Below, one piece after another: positions 37,155-49,049 of a stretch of 64,000 nt of DNA. The position numbers were made by a program, and so were the translations under genes. Under the pieces are notes generated by a model. The model made no database searches, was not told the DNA's origin, and was given only the letters and a program-made list of their open reading frames with translations. The DNA is from Metaphire vulgaris. Taxonomy: Eukaryota; Annelida; Clitellata; Crassiclitellata; Megascolecidae. Position 1 is the stretch's first letter. The number at the start of each line of letters is the position of its first letter. The stretch covers positions 12,793,390 through 12,857,389 of the forward strand of contig CM030845.1 in the NCBI GenBank assembly GCA_018105865.1, read 5' to 3'.

Positions 37155-37734
37155 CAGAGATGGGCACAATTAGACAAAAATCTAATCAATTAGAATTAGT
37201 TGCTTCTAGCACCTAATTGATTAGCATTAGAATTAGTTCTACACTTGTCACTTTGTTCAATTGATTAGAATTAGCATTAGCTGCTGTCTAATCAATTAGA
37301 ATTGACAATTAGATTGTCGATGTTCACGATACAGTTGACACACCACCGCAAAACAGTTTTAAAATACTAATTTAATATCAGCAGTAATTGCATGACAGCT
37401 GAAATGGTTGGAAATGGCTGGCATTTCCAGTTGTCACCAACAATCACACAAAAATGCACTTAATCTATCAGCTGTAAGTTTTTCAAGTGGATAATTTCAC
37501 CATGATCATCTCAGCGTTATACTATGAGCATGCGTTTCAACATTATTCTCAGGCTGCCTCGGATGGCTAATTGTCATGTAATTAAAAATAATTAGAATTA
37601 GAAGGTTCAAATTCTAATTGATTAGAATTACGATTAGCTGATAAAATTTGCCAATTGATTACAATTAGAATTAGCTGGTCATCTAATCGATTAGCTAATC
37701 AATTACTTCCTAATTGATTAATTACCCATCTCTG
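37155..37734. mobile_element. hAT-like element, 580 bp, interior of TAATTGATTAG words
   Basis: Ends CAGAGATGGGCACAATTAG and (inverted) CAGAGATGGGTAATTAATC, with a perfect 8-bp duplication ACCCGTAA (37147-37154 and 37735-37742). The subterminal regions are packed with variants of CTAATTGATTAGAATTAG. The centre, about 37320-37570, is ordinary sequence. Confidence 0.85.
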
Positions 37735-38227
37735 ACCCGTAAAGGGTGTTTGCGTATTCACACACGAAGTTAGTAAATAAACGTCAACGGGTGTTGATTG
37801 ATTGCAACTAAGAAGAAACAAAACCCCGACAAAAACCGAAATCTCTCCACAATATTTATGAAATTCCGCAATATTTGCCAGGCATCGGTTAAGACATGAG
37901 TTGACAACATTCTCAGAATTTCAGTTCTCCTATGCGCTTGGTTCGCTGTCCTCCGGAGAGGATGGTCTTCTCTATTAATCAATCATCCTCCTGAAATCCT
38001 CGGCAACCTCTTGACAACCGACATTCCTCGGGCATATACAGCGACTGTCCGCAGTCGTCACCGACACGTTGGCAAACATTGGAAAATGCACTGAGAGTTG
38101 GGTCTCTGCCGACACTTTCAAGTGGATAATTTCACATGAGAGAAATCGAATCTGTTTGTTCTCGTCTCTCAGCAATGGCAGCGCATCAAAAGATCACTGC
38201 TCACGATCTAAGATCACTGCATGATCT

Positions 38228-38306
38228 TGCTGCTTTGCTGCTGCTGCTGCTGCTGCTGATCTGCTGCTGCTGATTTTAAATCTGCTGCTGCTTTTGCTGC
38301 TGCTCA

Positions 38307-38346
<40 letters not shown>
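38228..38346. repeat. CTG trinucleotide repeats
   Basis: Two blocks of CTG/TGC separated by a short ATTTTAAAT-containing spacer; the second block reaches ten or more units. Confidence 0.93.
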
Positions 38347-38552
38347 AAGCTGATGCTTATATAATCTCTTTCGACCGGAATCAGATCAAGAAAGTTCAGA
38401 GATGCTCTCAAAGGACAGAAGGTGCAACTGTGTGCTATTGGTAGCCTACATGTATGTCAACGTCAGCATTCCACAGAGTAAATGTTTCGGTAAAATAAAA
38501 TTATCAGGACCCACACAGTAAACATTTGGAGACGTAGATCTCTCTCTACATC

Positions 38553-38582
38553 TGTCTGTCTGTCTGTCTCTGTCTGTCTGTC

Positions 38583-38621
<39 letters not shown>

Positions 38622-38643
38622 GTCTCTCTGTCTCTCTGTCTTT
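38553..38643. repeat. TCTG repeat
   Basis: (TCTG)n with TCTC interruptions. Confidence 0.93.
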
Positions 38644-39745
38644 GTTTCTCTCTAAATCAATGACTGCCATGTTACTTAATCTCTGTCCTCGTCCAACTGG
38701 ATTTCCTCAAACCGTTGCAGTCCGCATTACTCACTGACAAGGCACACTATTAAGGCGGAGGTTATATTTGAATGGGTCATCATTTAATAAATAACCGGTC
38801 CTAGATCAAAGCGTTGTTCTAATCCAGTTAGCTAAAAGAAACCATTACAAGACTTTCTTCTTCTTCATCTAATTTTGCGCACTTTTTCCTAGTTTGCAGT
38901 CAGAATTACTTATATTTGAAACGCAAGTACGCAATCAAGCCTACATTCAAGCATGTTCTAACAACAAATTCCGCAAATTGACAATCATTGACTAAATGGA
39001 CCAGTTCTATTATACAACCTTTGAACATAAGGACAAACTCTTTGGCATATCGCGTTGACTTAACCAGATGAAATGACCGAATGAGTGAATGACCTCTTAA
39101 CGAGGCATTCACTTTTAGCTGCGTTGGGAGACATTCTCTGCAATCTCTCTTTTGCACCGGGCGGTGGTAGTCCACGCGGCCACGCTACGCCACTATTGAT
39201 GAGTACGTGAGATACACACTGTGTCAAAAGAGAAAACGATGGAAAAAAGAAACAGGATTATCTTCTTTGGATCTTCTTCTTATTCAGTTTTTCTCATATT
39301 TTTATTTTTAATGCAATTTTAAAGATTCACTCCAGTACAGTGTTGGTGAGAGCCTGAGAGGACGCAACCGTGTCTTGTACCAATTTTAGTCTTATCTGTT
39401 AGTTCACAATCAACATACATAAACCTATTGACTAGCTTTCAATTCTGTTCATTAAATTTTTTAAGATTTTTGCAGAAAACATTGAAATTTATCAGAATAT
39501 TTTGCTTTGCTCTGTGTTAACAATCATTAAAAACTAAATATGCACAAGTCTATAGTTCTCTTGCTGTGTAATTACAGAAAGAATTCAGCTGAAGGTTTCT
39601 TGAGATTGCTAGCTAATAGGTTTACGTAGGTTGATTACGAGCTAACAGAATGGATAAAGACTAAAATTGGTAGCCTACAAAACAAAGTTGCATTCTGTCA
39701 CCAACATTGTTCATAATTGTACTGGAGTGCATCTTGAAATTGCAG

Positions 39746-39864
39746 TACAAAAAATCACAGTTGGAGCTCTATGTGCTGGAGAAAAACTGAACAATCTCAA
39801 ATCTGCTGATGGCATTAATCTAATCATAGAGAGAATTCGAGATCTGCAGGAGCTGACAGACGTT
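39746..39864 (+). CDS. Candidate isolated exon of an unrecognised gene
   Basis: A 119-nt plus-strand segment lies between TTGAAATTGCAG and a consensus donor GTAAGTAAT. Entered in phase 1, it reads QKITVGALCAGEKLNNLKSA and then NLIIERIRDLQELTDV, with a regular helix-like pattern, leaving in phase 0. The other two frames contain stops. No neighbouring exon could be joined to it. It could be a real exon of a plus-strand gene between UNC5 and the right-edge gene, or a chance open segment. Confidence 0.35.
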
Positions 39865-40214
39865 GTAAGTAATACAGGCAACAAATTTAGAATACATATA
39901 GGCTAAGTGAATAAACAGAGTATCAGACAATAATATATAGCACAATAAAATCCAAGTTGGCAGTAAATGAATAGCTGATTTGATGCCATCTCAAATGCCT
40001 CAATGAAGAGGTACATGTACACTGTTCACCTGTAACAGATCCTCCTCTGATCACAATATGTTGCTACAACACTGTATTTTGTCAAAGATGATGACAAGTC
40101 AATAGTGACCATTTGCAATATCAAAAATTACTTGAAATTTGAAGCAATAATATATTGATTGTCGACTATTCATTCATCTATTTACTAGCTGTCAAATTAT
40201 CAATGTTCAGTTAA

Positions 40215-40643
40215 GGGGCTGCCCATTAATTACGTCAACAAATTAGGAAGGAGGGGTTTGAAAAAGTTTGACAGTTGTTGACAGAGGGGTGGGGGTCAAG
40301 AGAAGTTGATGCCAACAATTTCATTTTTTTACAAATGATAAAAAATAGGACATTTCATGGAATACTATTTATTACAACGGTAAAAAGCCTCACAAGCAAG
40401 AAAAAAGGTCATCGCTACCACATTATGACACTTGATGAACAAAAGAAAGGGTAAAGGTCTCATCGCTGCAAAAATAATAACCTTCTAAACTTTTTAGGGG
40501 AACCCGTCACTGGTCTTAGTGGGGGGTGGGGGTCAAGAGTGTTTGACATAATTATAGGGTGTTACTGAAAGTTGACAGTTGTTGACAAGGGGAGGTGGTC
40601 AAAAATTGCCCAAAAATTGTTGACATAATTTATGGACAACCCC
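40215..40643. mobile_element. GGGG-ended DNA element (family A), complete copy
   Basis: Ends GGGGCTGCCCATTAATTACG and (inverted) GGGGTTGTCCATAAATTATG, flanked by TAA on both sides (40212-40214 and 40644-40646). It is 429 bp with no coding capacity. It carries two copies of the dispersed GACAAGC-poly(A)-GGTCATC motif near 40390 and 40435. Confidence 0.8.
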
Positions 40644-40802
40644 TAAGTTCATTTCCTAATCCCATGCGGTGCATATATATAACCCAAGAACACAATAGTA
40701 AATTAGATGCATGGCATGATGAGATTACACTTCAATATGCGTGCTTATGCCCAAAACCATGAGTGACGACTTCATGCTAAAATGAGAACGTTGCTGCTAA
40801 AA

Positions 40803-41061
40803 CAGTGGTTCTCAGACCCCTTTGTCTCGCAGACCACTTTTGAGTGTCAAAAATTTTTCGCGGACCACCTGATAAATATGAAACCAGTGACTGCCGAAAA
40901 AGCTCGACAAGCAAAAAAACGTTATCTCGCTTATCAAAATAGGCTGACAAGCAAAAAAAACGTTATCCGTATTTTTTTTTTTTTTCACAATATACCGCGA
41001 ACCACTAGACGCCCTCTCGCGGACCACTTTTGGTCCGCGGACCACGGATTGAGAACCGCTG
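40803..41061. mobile_element. Non-autonomous hAT-like element, 259 bp, carrying the dispersed motif twice
   Basis: Ends CAGTGGTTCTCAGACCCC and (inverted) CAGCGGTTCTCAATCCG, with a perfect 8-bp duplication TGCTAAAA (40795-40802 and 41062-41069). It contains two GACAAGCAAAAAAACGTTAT units at about 40897 and 40946. Confidence 0.88.
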
Positions 41062-42177
41062 TGCTAAAACACTACAAGAAAATACAGAGGTCATTGAGGT
41101 CAAACAAAGAGACCAGTCTTCGAATTCGAAGTAAGTAACAACGTTGCCTTAAAAATCAAAGGTCGGCCAAAGTCAGATGGTTAGATTTCGAAAGTTCAAA
41201 AACACGCAGGGCAAACCAGCGGACGGACGGACGGGCAGGCGACTGTATATTATATGTCTATTCGTTGGCCGTCACAGTTATCTTCATCGCGGACCTGTTC
41301 CTGCATGGCCATTCAATCTCCTATCTTCTCGCGCCATTATTCCAGGGTCCGTTCCCCAGACGCCGGCGTCCGTCAGCATCGGCGCCCGGTCAGAAGAGCC
41401 GCAATCTTCGGCCGCTCGCCCGGGCAACCTGCACCGCCGCCGCCGCCGACGACGACGCGAAGAGAATTCTGCTTTTGTAAACAACATTCGAAGTGATTGA
41501 TTGCGGGCAAACAAAGAATTCGATAGTAATACCGTACATGATGATGATAATTTAATTCTGTTGCTGAAGCCGAGTCACCGGTTCAAGCACGATGAGTCAT
41601 TATTGGACTGACTCTGTGGCATCAATTGCTATTCGACAATCACTCACTGCATGGCGCCGATGATGAACCCGTTCATAGTGTGTGTGTGCAACGCGCTGCA
41701 GGGACAGCCTGTGGCATATGGACAAACCTACAAGCGACTGCTTATAGGGCGGGAAAATCCCAGGGGCGGCAAAAGTCAGTGTTACCTTTTATTTGTTTAA
41801 TGTCCGTACGGTTTCCATGCAGCAGTGCGTTATAGAAAAGAATTACTAATTTACTAGTAAGGTAAAATGATTAGATGTTTGCAGTGCTGAGAGTCTATGA
41901 AAAAAGGTGCAGGAGCTCTCTGGGCGCTGAGGTGTGTTAAGTTAGAGCAGTGGTACCTTTTGTACGCGCACCCTCGTTAAATCTGAATAATATCTAAATT
42001 TCTATAGCGCTTTTTGAATCTTAGCTTTGATAGTTTTGCAACAAGTACACGGTGCTTTTACAATATTGGAACAAATGTTAAAAAATTATGGGGGGAAATT
42101 TTCATGGTTCGAAAAGGTGCCGGAACTCAGCTCCACCGCGCACCGCGGCTGACTTTCAGCACTGGCTGTTTGGCTGG

Positions 42178-42339
42178 GAGAGGGGGCCCCCGAAGAGTGG
42201 TTTGACGACCTTTTTTGCTCGTCAGCACTATATGGGGCGGCGGCGAGAACGTGCGACGACCTTTTTTTGCTCGTCAGGCCACGGGGGCCCCCATATCAAG
42301 GATGCCCCCCGGGTCCCCAAAAGTCACGCTACGCCACTG
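42178..42339. mobile_element. DNA element remnant ending CACGCTACGCCACTG
   Basis: The right part, CCCCATATCAAGGA then AGTCACGCTACGCCACTG, is shared with 61475-61531. Both are preceded by two copies of the GACGACC-poly(T)-GCTCGTC motif. The left terminus was not identified. Confidence 0.55.
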
Positions 42340-43477
42340 AATGTAAGCTTACAGTGATGACGTAACAGAGGTGGACCGCTACCCCCCCTCCCTCTCCGAC
42401 CCAAGTGGAAGCCGAAATTGATGGATAGCTCGTAAGCGATTCTGCAGAAGTTGTCCTTGGATCTTATTAAATTTGGCAGAGGAATTGTTGCGCTAGAGCA
42501 ACACGATTTTGATTTCAAACCGATCTGCATTTCTGACCAGTGGTGCAGTCATAGTTGCAGTAGGAAAAAAATTGATGTCTTTGCTGCTGTGTAATAAGGG
42601 TGAGTTTCATTGACCGAAAGTTCCCCTTAAGCTCCTTAAGATTTCCAGCCTTTAAAATACGACCAAGCTTATTTCGATTTCGTTCGAATCGCTCGTTTTC
42701 ATTTACGTCGAATTCCCGATCGAAGTCCTTCTATTCTCGGTCGCAAATTGATATCAATTCAGAATGATCGGCCAGAACGCATGCAGTCTGGGGAGTCTTT
42801 CCGTACACATAGTTCAATATCGTGCGCTTCCACTTTCCAATCGTATTCATCCGCCGATTCATCAGGTCAGTGAACAATCGTGTGCGATCGCTTAGAACGA
42901 ACCGGATTATATTTGCTTCATCCGCGCATATAGCATTATCACCACGCTCTCTCGTAATTTCATGCATTTCTGGAGGCGGCCAAGCGCTGATTCGACGCCT
43001 TCTTTCTTCTGCTAAATTTCATCGCGTTGTACGAGACACGGGACAACGCCAACTTCAATAACGCCGTCGCCCCCCAACCCCCACCCCACCCCACCCCAAC
43101 AGCAACAAAAATCGCGGCGTCGGCGCGCGCAGCAAAATAACAAGCGGCGACCGCTTGACATCTGCGCGTTTCGTTCCGTCGACATGCAGAGGACCGACCA
43201 CGGACGAGATGGAGTTCAAGACCAATTGGTCGACGGAGGACGAGAATCAATAATTTCCAATTAGAAGCGTTATACTCCGGGACAGCCAGATTGGACCGCT
43301 TGCACGTCGAATGCTGCCCTGGAATTCCGCCGCTCAGATCGACTGGAAAACGGCATTCGATGCATGGCGAGTATAAGCCCATACAATGGACTTCTTACAC
43401 AAATGTCAGCGATTCGTGTAATAACCCCGTTAGTGTCCACAGAATTACATAGACGGACCTGTGAAAAACTACGACGT

Positions 43478-43597
43478 CAGTGGTGTGCAGAGAGTGGTGA
43501 GCGCCCGGAGCCAAGTCGAACAAATTTTTGACGAGCAAAAAAGGTAGCCGAGTCAATTTTGGCGCCCCCATCTGGTCGGCCCCGGGGCCACCACCCC

Positions 43598-43660
<63 letters not shown>

Positions 43661-43667
43661 GCTATTG
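43478..43667. mobile_element. Probable hAT-like element with TGCAGAG ends and internal CT repeat
   Basis: Left end CAGTGGTGTGCAGAG, right end (inverted) CAATAGCATGCAGAG. It contains one dispersed motif (TGACGAGCAAAAAAGGTAG, about 43530) and a CT run at 43600-43656. No duplication was found. Confidence 0.5.
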
Positions 43668-43936
43668 CTCATCTTTCTCCTTAGAAAATCGTAATTCTTT
43701 TTCATGCGACACCGTATTACGTTAAATCCTCTATTATATAACACAAGCCGGATTTCAAAATTAAATCGGATCTCTAATGCAAACCTATAATACTATGTCT
43801 CCAAAAGTCTTTAATAAAATCTCTAATAGGTCTAGGGCGACTAAAAACGCTCAGACTAATAGATCAGTTTGAAACTGTTAAATTAAAACACTATTCTGAA
43901 AGACGGTAATTTGAAAATGTTCAATACCAAGTCAGC

Positions 43937-44222
43937 GTGTCATTTAATCATGACTCCAGTGTCATTTAATCATGACTCCAGTGTCATTTAATCATGACTC
44001 CAGTGTCATTTAATCATGACTCCAGTGTCATTTAATCATGACTCCAGTGTCATTTAATCATGACTCCAGTGTCATTTAATCATGACTCCAGTGTCATTTA
44101 ATCATGACTCCAGTGTCATTTAATCATGACTCCAGTGTCATTTAATCATGACTCCAGTGTCATTTAATCATGACTCCAGTGTCATTTAATCATGACTCCA
44201 GTGTCATTTAATCATGACTCCA
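43937..44222. repeat. Perfect 22-bp minisatellite, 13 copies
   Basis: The unit GTGTCATTTAATCATGAC-TCCA repeats head to tail exactly 13 times (286 bp) without a single mismatch. There are no spacers. The perfection indicates a recent expansion. Confidence 0.95.
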
Positions 44223-44263
44223 GTGAAAGGTATCGCCATTACGCCGTCCTGACATATCGTATA

Positions 44264-44455
44264 CAGGGTGGCGCAATAAAAACGGCACCACCCTATATCA
44301 TTTCAACTATTTTCACAACCCATGCGTCAAAATGCATTAAATTAGTTTGTACGTCATCAGCAGTATTATATCCTGAATGCAGTCACTTAAGTTTATATCC
44401 AAATTCCAATGTGCAGTGGCGCCACCTAGCGAAAACCAAGTAAGGAGTAGGACGC
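44264..44455. mobile_element. One-ended copy related to the mariner-like inverted repeat
   Basis: Begins after TA with CAGGGTGGCGCAATAAAAAC and matches the left arm of 35580-36445 through GGCACCACCC, TTTTCACAAC, AGTATTATATC and GCGCCACCTAGCGAAAACCA. No partner arm was found. It starts 41 bp after a perfect minisatellite. Confidence 0.6.
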
Positions 44456-46191
44456 GGTCATAAAAAATATGAGCTATATCAACGCTTATATATTTTATCA
44501 CAATCAACTTGCGTGTGCTTTCTAAAATCACTAAATCCCCACTAAGGGTAGGTCTACAGATAATTCGAATTTGGGCCTACACTGTCATATGAGTAGGCCT
44601 AATTAAGTGATTTTCCTACGTAAGCCCATTACTTAATTAAGCCTGTTATAATTATTGGTCCGGCTGTACTTGAAATAAATCGAGCTTCGAAGCGAAAACC
44701 GAAATTCCGCCTTATCCATCTCGGATTTTCTCCTTAGTTTTCTTCGCGTTTCGACTGTGAGAAGACGGCAGCTGCTACTGTATTGATGCACGCGGGCTTC
44801 GTCGTCGTCGCTTGGTTATCCGAGAGGAAGAGGAACGTGCTGCCGTCGATCCCGTCGATCTATTATATGCGCGCGGCGTCTAAACGCGTGCAAGCACTAT
44901 CGCCATTTCCCATCTTTTCCTTTTCTCTTCATCTGATAACTGTCGATGAAATGCTCGAATTTCGCCCTTTTTAAAACAGGATGAGTCACCGCGTATAGCG
45001 CTAGAGAATTATTAAGCACCACATGCGGAGGAATATTTTAGTGCGCAGCCGATTGAAAAGAGTCCAGATGTAAACAAAAGAATCGCAATTGCAAATCGAA
45101 AACAGTGCGCGGCAGTAATAAATCCCTTCCCTGTCGATTTTTTTGTCGCCAGTATTGCTAGGAAGAGAATTCCGATTTTAAAAATGCCTACAGAGAAATT
45201 TGGCTCACGATCAAAACAAATTCGTCTGGATTTGGGGAACGATATTCCACAAGAACCAGTGTTGGAGTTGTCGGGGGTTGGGGGGTTGACCCTCCCCCTA
45301 GGTAACTTTGCAACCCTCCCAAAAATCGCATATCGGGTACATGCAGTTTCTGTCAATCATTGAATTTCAGTCCTCGACCTCCCAGCTCAAATTTCACAAC
45401 TCCATCACTGACAAAAACCGGTACTGTAGAACCGGTACTATGTAGCCTCAGTTTACAAAGTACCACTTGTCAGAGTCGTATAGTAATTGAAATATAAGTA
45501 ACTGTATACGTAGGGCCTAATTGGATTACATTTGATGTATTTTGTATTTGTATTTTATAGTCACTGAGAAAGTATTTTGTATTTTGTATTTCAATTACAT
45601 TTCGACAGTATTTTGTGCAATTGAAATACAATTAACAGTCAAAATACTTTTCTGTACTTAGTTGTTATAAAGTTAGCAACTAGTCAGTAGTCACGCCACT
45701 AATTAAATTGAATTTTACAGGACTTACTTACTCACTCTCTTTTAAAATAAATATTGTATTTATTGTATATTCTATGCTTTCACTGAATCAATCTATGGAA
45801 CCAATGGAAGGTCAAAAATGGCGTCGCGTGGTGAATGGTGAATCGGTGATACAAGTCATGCAACTGAGATTAGCAAAGTCTATATTAAAGGTTGTAGCTG
45901 CAACAGTGTTGTATAAAATACGTCTTATAAGTTTTTCAAATAGAAATGAATATTGATGCGGCTTGTTCAGACGACTGTTTCTTAAATGAAAACACTTAAC
46001 GGCTGCAGTTCCTACTTGAAAGGGAGAAACTGACTATGCCTATTTGTCCAAATGGTTGCTCTTGTCATAACTTTGTACGTCAATCTACAGTAATATCCTC
46101 ATTCCTCAGTAGTTTAGGATATTAGATTGGACGGGAACAACAGTGGTTTTCACACAGGGCAGTCACTACTGAACCGCCACTTTAAACCTTG

Positions 46192-46270
46192 TTATATTAT
46201 ATTATATTATATTATATTATATTATATTATATTATATTATATTATATTATATTATATTATATTATATTAT
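46192..46270. repeat. ATATT pentanucleotide repeat
   Basis: About sixteen uninterrupted TTATA units. Confidence 0.95.
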
Positions 46271-46839
46271 AATGATTTTCAATTCCTCCAGAATACTGAA
46301 AAGCCTATATCACTTCCAGTAACATCGCAATCGTCACCGAACGATTAAATATATTCACTCCCCAAAAATCAAGACTATATTTATAATTTGATCAACTGCG
46401 TCGCGAGGCCGCGTCAAGCGTTTTGTTTAGCATGTTTCCAGTTGGCAATTCCGAAGTCCAAGTTGGACGGATAAATAACCTCTCCACGGATGTTTGAATC
46501 ATAGATATCAAATATTAGAGTAGACCTACCAGACCAATAAATACACGGGGCAGTCGGGTAATCGGGTATAGGCAGCTGCATCGATCCAACACAAAGGGAA
46601 CTCTAATATTGACCAGATTCTTCTGGTTATAAAACTGAAGTTGATGCAAAATTAAACCATCGTTGAAAAATATTGAAAATATTTCAAGTACATAGACTAA
46701 ATTAGAACCAATCAATGCTTTTCTTCGGTGATGTTTTCAACATTCCGAACAGTCTTTGTCGAAAGCAGAAGTCAGTCGCAGAGCACACGTACTTTAACAA
46801 AGAGAATCGAAACATAGGTAGCCTACAGATAAGTCATCA

Positions 46840-46872
46840 TCATCATCATCGTCGTCGTCGTCGTCGTCGTCA
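46840..46872. repeat. CAT/CGT repeat
   Basis: (CAT)n followed by (CGT)n. Confidence 0.9.
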
Positions 46873-46987
46873 TCACGTACAGATAAGTGCAGATTCAATA
46901 ATTAGCATGTGCAAACACAGTTATGCTTAGAACTGCCTCACCCAACATGGCTTAGACTTTCTCAGCGTAGGTAGGTAGGCCTATAGC

Positions 46988-47067
46988 CAGGCCCTCCGAG
47001 AGAAATTCCGGGCCCCTGTGCAGAATGGCCGACGGGCCCTTGACAAGTCATAATTTTTTCTTGACGA

Positions 47068-47105
<38 letters not shown>

Positions 47106-47388
47106 CGTCAGCCCTTTATTATAAATATTTACGACCTTTTTATGTTGACGACCTTTTTTTTTTTTTTTTTTTTTTGCTCGTCGTTTGCCGTTTTTATTTA
47201 GTTAGCACTGTGTCCCGGGCCCCCTTGTGCTCGCCGGGCCCCTCTGCTGAACTGACATTTTTAACCATTCTTTAGTGTTATTATTCATTTTATTGTTAAT
47301 TATACATATTCATCATCGGCCCGGGCCCCCTCCAGACCGCCGGGCCCCTGTGCAGTTGCCCCCCCTGCCCCCCCTCTCGGAGGGCCTG
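46988..47388. mobile_element. Non-autonomous hAT-like element, 401 bp, with two expanded poly(T) motifs
   Basis: Ends CAGGCCCTCCGAGAG, perfectly inverted at the right (CTCTCGGAGGGCCTG), with a perfect 8-bp duplication CCTATAGC (46980-46987 and 47389-47396). It contains two GACGACC-T(n)-GCTCGTC units with T runs of about 33 and 23. Confidence 0.88.
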
Positions 47389-47396
47389 CCTATAGC

Positions 47397-49049
47397 CTAC
47401 GCGTTACGGTTCGTTATACTTTGTTTCTAAACGGGCGTTCGCTCGGACTTCAGCAGCATTTGTTGTGCGTTTAAGTAGACTACGGCTGGTAGGCCTACAT
47501 AATATAGGCCCTATACTAGAGACGGCGGAACAGATGGAGGCACTTAGCAGACGGAAACGCTTGCCAAGCGGAAACCTCAGACGATACAACGAAACGCGAT
47601 AAACCATACCGTCTGCACGGAGCCAGAGACTTCATAATTATCGTTCTCTAACGATCTTCAATTGACAGTCGTGTTTGCTTTTGGTGAACGCACAGAACAA
47701 ACACGAGGTCAGGCGAGGTCGTGTACTTTCAAGCAAATCAATCGTAGATATCGCATTGAGGACACGGATTAGTATTCTAACGAGCCCACGGAAATGTCTA
47801 GATTCGCAAAAGTGTATACTTTTCTGCTGTCTGTGTGCTTTCTGTTGAATTGTGAAAGTAATTACAACCAATCAAAGCAGCTTAATATAATATTGACTTT
47901 GGTCACAAAATAAACTTTAGTTTAAATATTCGAAAACTCTCATTTGATGTCCCGTAGGCCTACGTCTGCTTCCGTTAAAAGTTCTTGTCTGTCTTAATTC
48001 TCTTTTGTATAACATTCAGACAATGAGCGACTTTATGTGTACGTAGGCCTACAGTACTTTTCATTTCGTTCGTCACATGACCCTGTTTTGCACCCCCTGG
48101 CAAAATTTCTGCGGACGCCCATGTAAATTGAAGGTCGAAATTCGTCAGAACCGTCACAAAAGCGCTTTTACTGTAGGCCTAATGTGGTTCTTTCGTCATA
48201 ACTGGACGAGTAATGGTGCATTATACTTGCATGGCTCGCTTTATGCAGTATAGCCTAATGTAATGTAAGATTTGCTAAGCGCCTCTCTTATTTAGGTCCC
48301 TAATCCCTATCAACTCAGAGGCGTTCCCGACTTTTGAATCGCCTAATAAAAGCGGGAATCAATTTTTGCAGTGAGAGTTGAGAGGGGGTAAGATTGAGAC
48401 GCAAATGGACGATGGAGTCGGTCCATTCCAATGAGAGAGTGGATCCTTTCGTTGGAATGGACAGACTCTGAATGCTCAACGCTGATTAATTAAAAGGCCA
48501 GAGCAGTGCGTGGTCAAGTGAAGTGAACACCCGTAGCTCAGTGAAGCGAAGCAGGTCACGACATTCAGTGGAGAACAGCAGTGCGATTGTAGAGTTCAGT
48601 GATGTAAGAAGGCGCCTGAACTCGGAAGTGCCTAAAGAAGCAAGAATTACTTGCTTGAACTGAATGCAGTAGGAAATTGAAAGGCAGTGAAGGATGGAAA
48701 ATCTGATATATTTGAGAAGCAAGGAGCTTTTGCCACAGGGTGCATGAGCCGCAGCATCTAGGGCACATTGCAAGGTAGGGAACTGACTTTTTGGACCCTT
48801 GGCTGCCGAACAAAAAATTTTAATGAGTTTCTATGCATTTTAAATTTTGGGACGCGATTTTGGGGGTCAAACCCCCACCTCTTGGCTGCCGACCCAAAAG
48901 TTTTAAGTGGTATAGAATGTAATAGTGGAAGAGGTGACGACCTTTTTGCTTGTCAGCACCTGGAAGGGAAAATAGAGGAAGGAAAGATGAGGATGACCTT
49001 GTTTGCTTGTCAAGATTTTTTCGGAGTTGGTCATATGGTCATATGGTCA
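47397..49049. other. Intergenic region before the truncated LINE
   Basis: No supported gene. It includes a repeat end near 48107 and two dispersed motifs at about 48936 and 48991, next to the LINE start. Confidence 0.6.

Larger units (their letters stand above)
36446..40214. other. Intergenic region right of UNC5, first part
   Basis: Holds the hAT-like element at 37155, CTG and TCTG repeats at 38228 and 38553 and the exon candidate at 39746. The intervals 36446-37146, 37743-38227, 38645-39745 and 39865-40211 contain nothing else that can be supported. CACGCTACGCCACT at 39180 is a lone DNA-element end. Confidence 0.6.
41070..46191. other. Intergenic region, CpG-richer, transposon remnants
   Basis: From about 41.1 kb rightwards CpG is clearly more frequent than in the UNC5 introns. 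Besides the elements at 42178, 43478, 43937 and 44264, no gene was recognised. At 45490-45660 a stretch of TTTTGTATTT / CAATTACA words looks like the interior of another small element. Confidence 0.6.

Noticed and set aside
41177..41514. Several overlapping Arg/Pro-rich frames in a GC-rich patch
   Set aside because: Open in many frames because of composition. No domain or splice evidence.
43937..44222. Possible CRISPR array
   Set aside because: The 22-bp units are contiguous with no spacers, and the genome is eukaryotic. It is a minisatellite.
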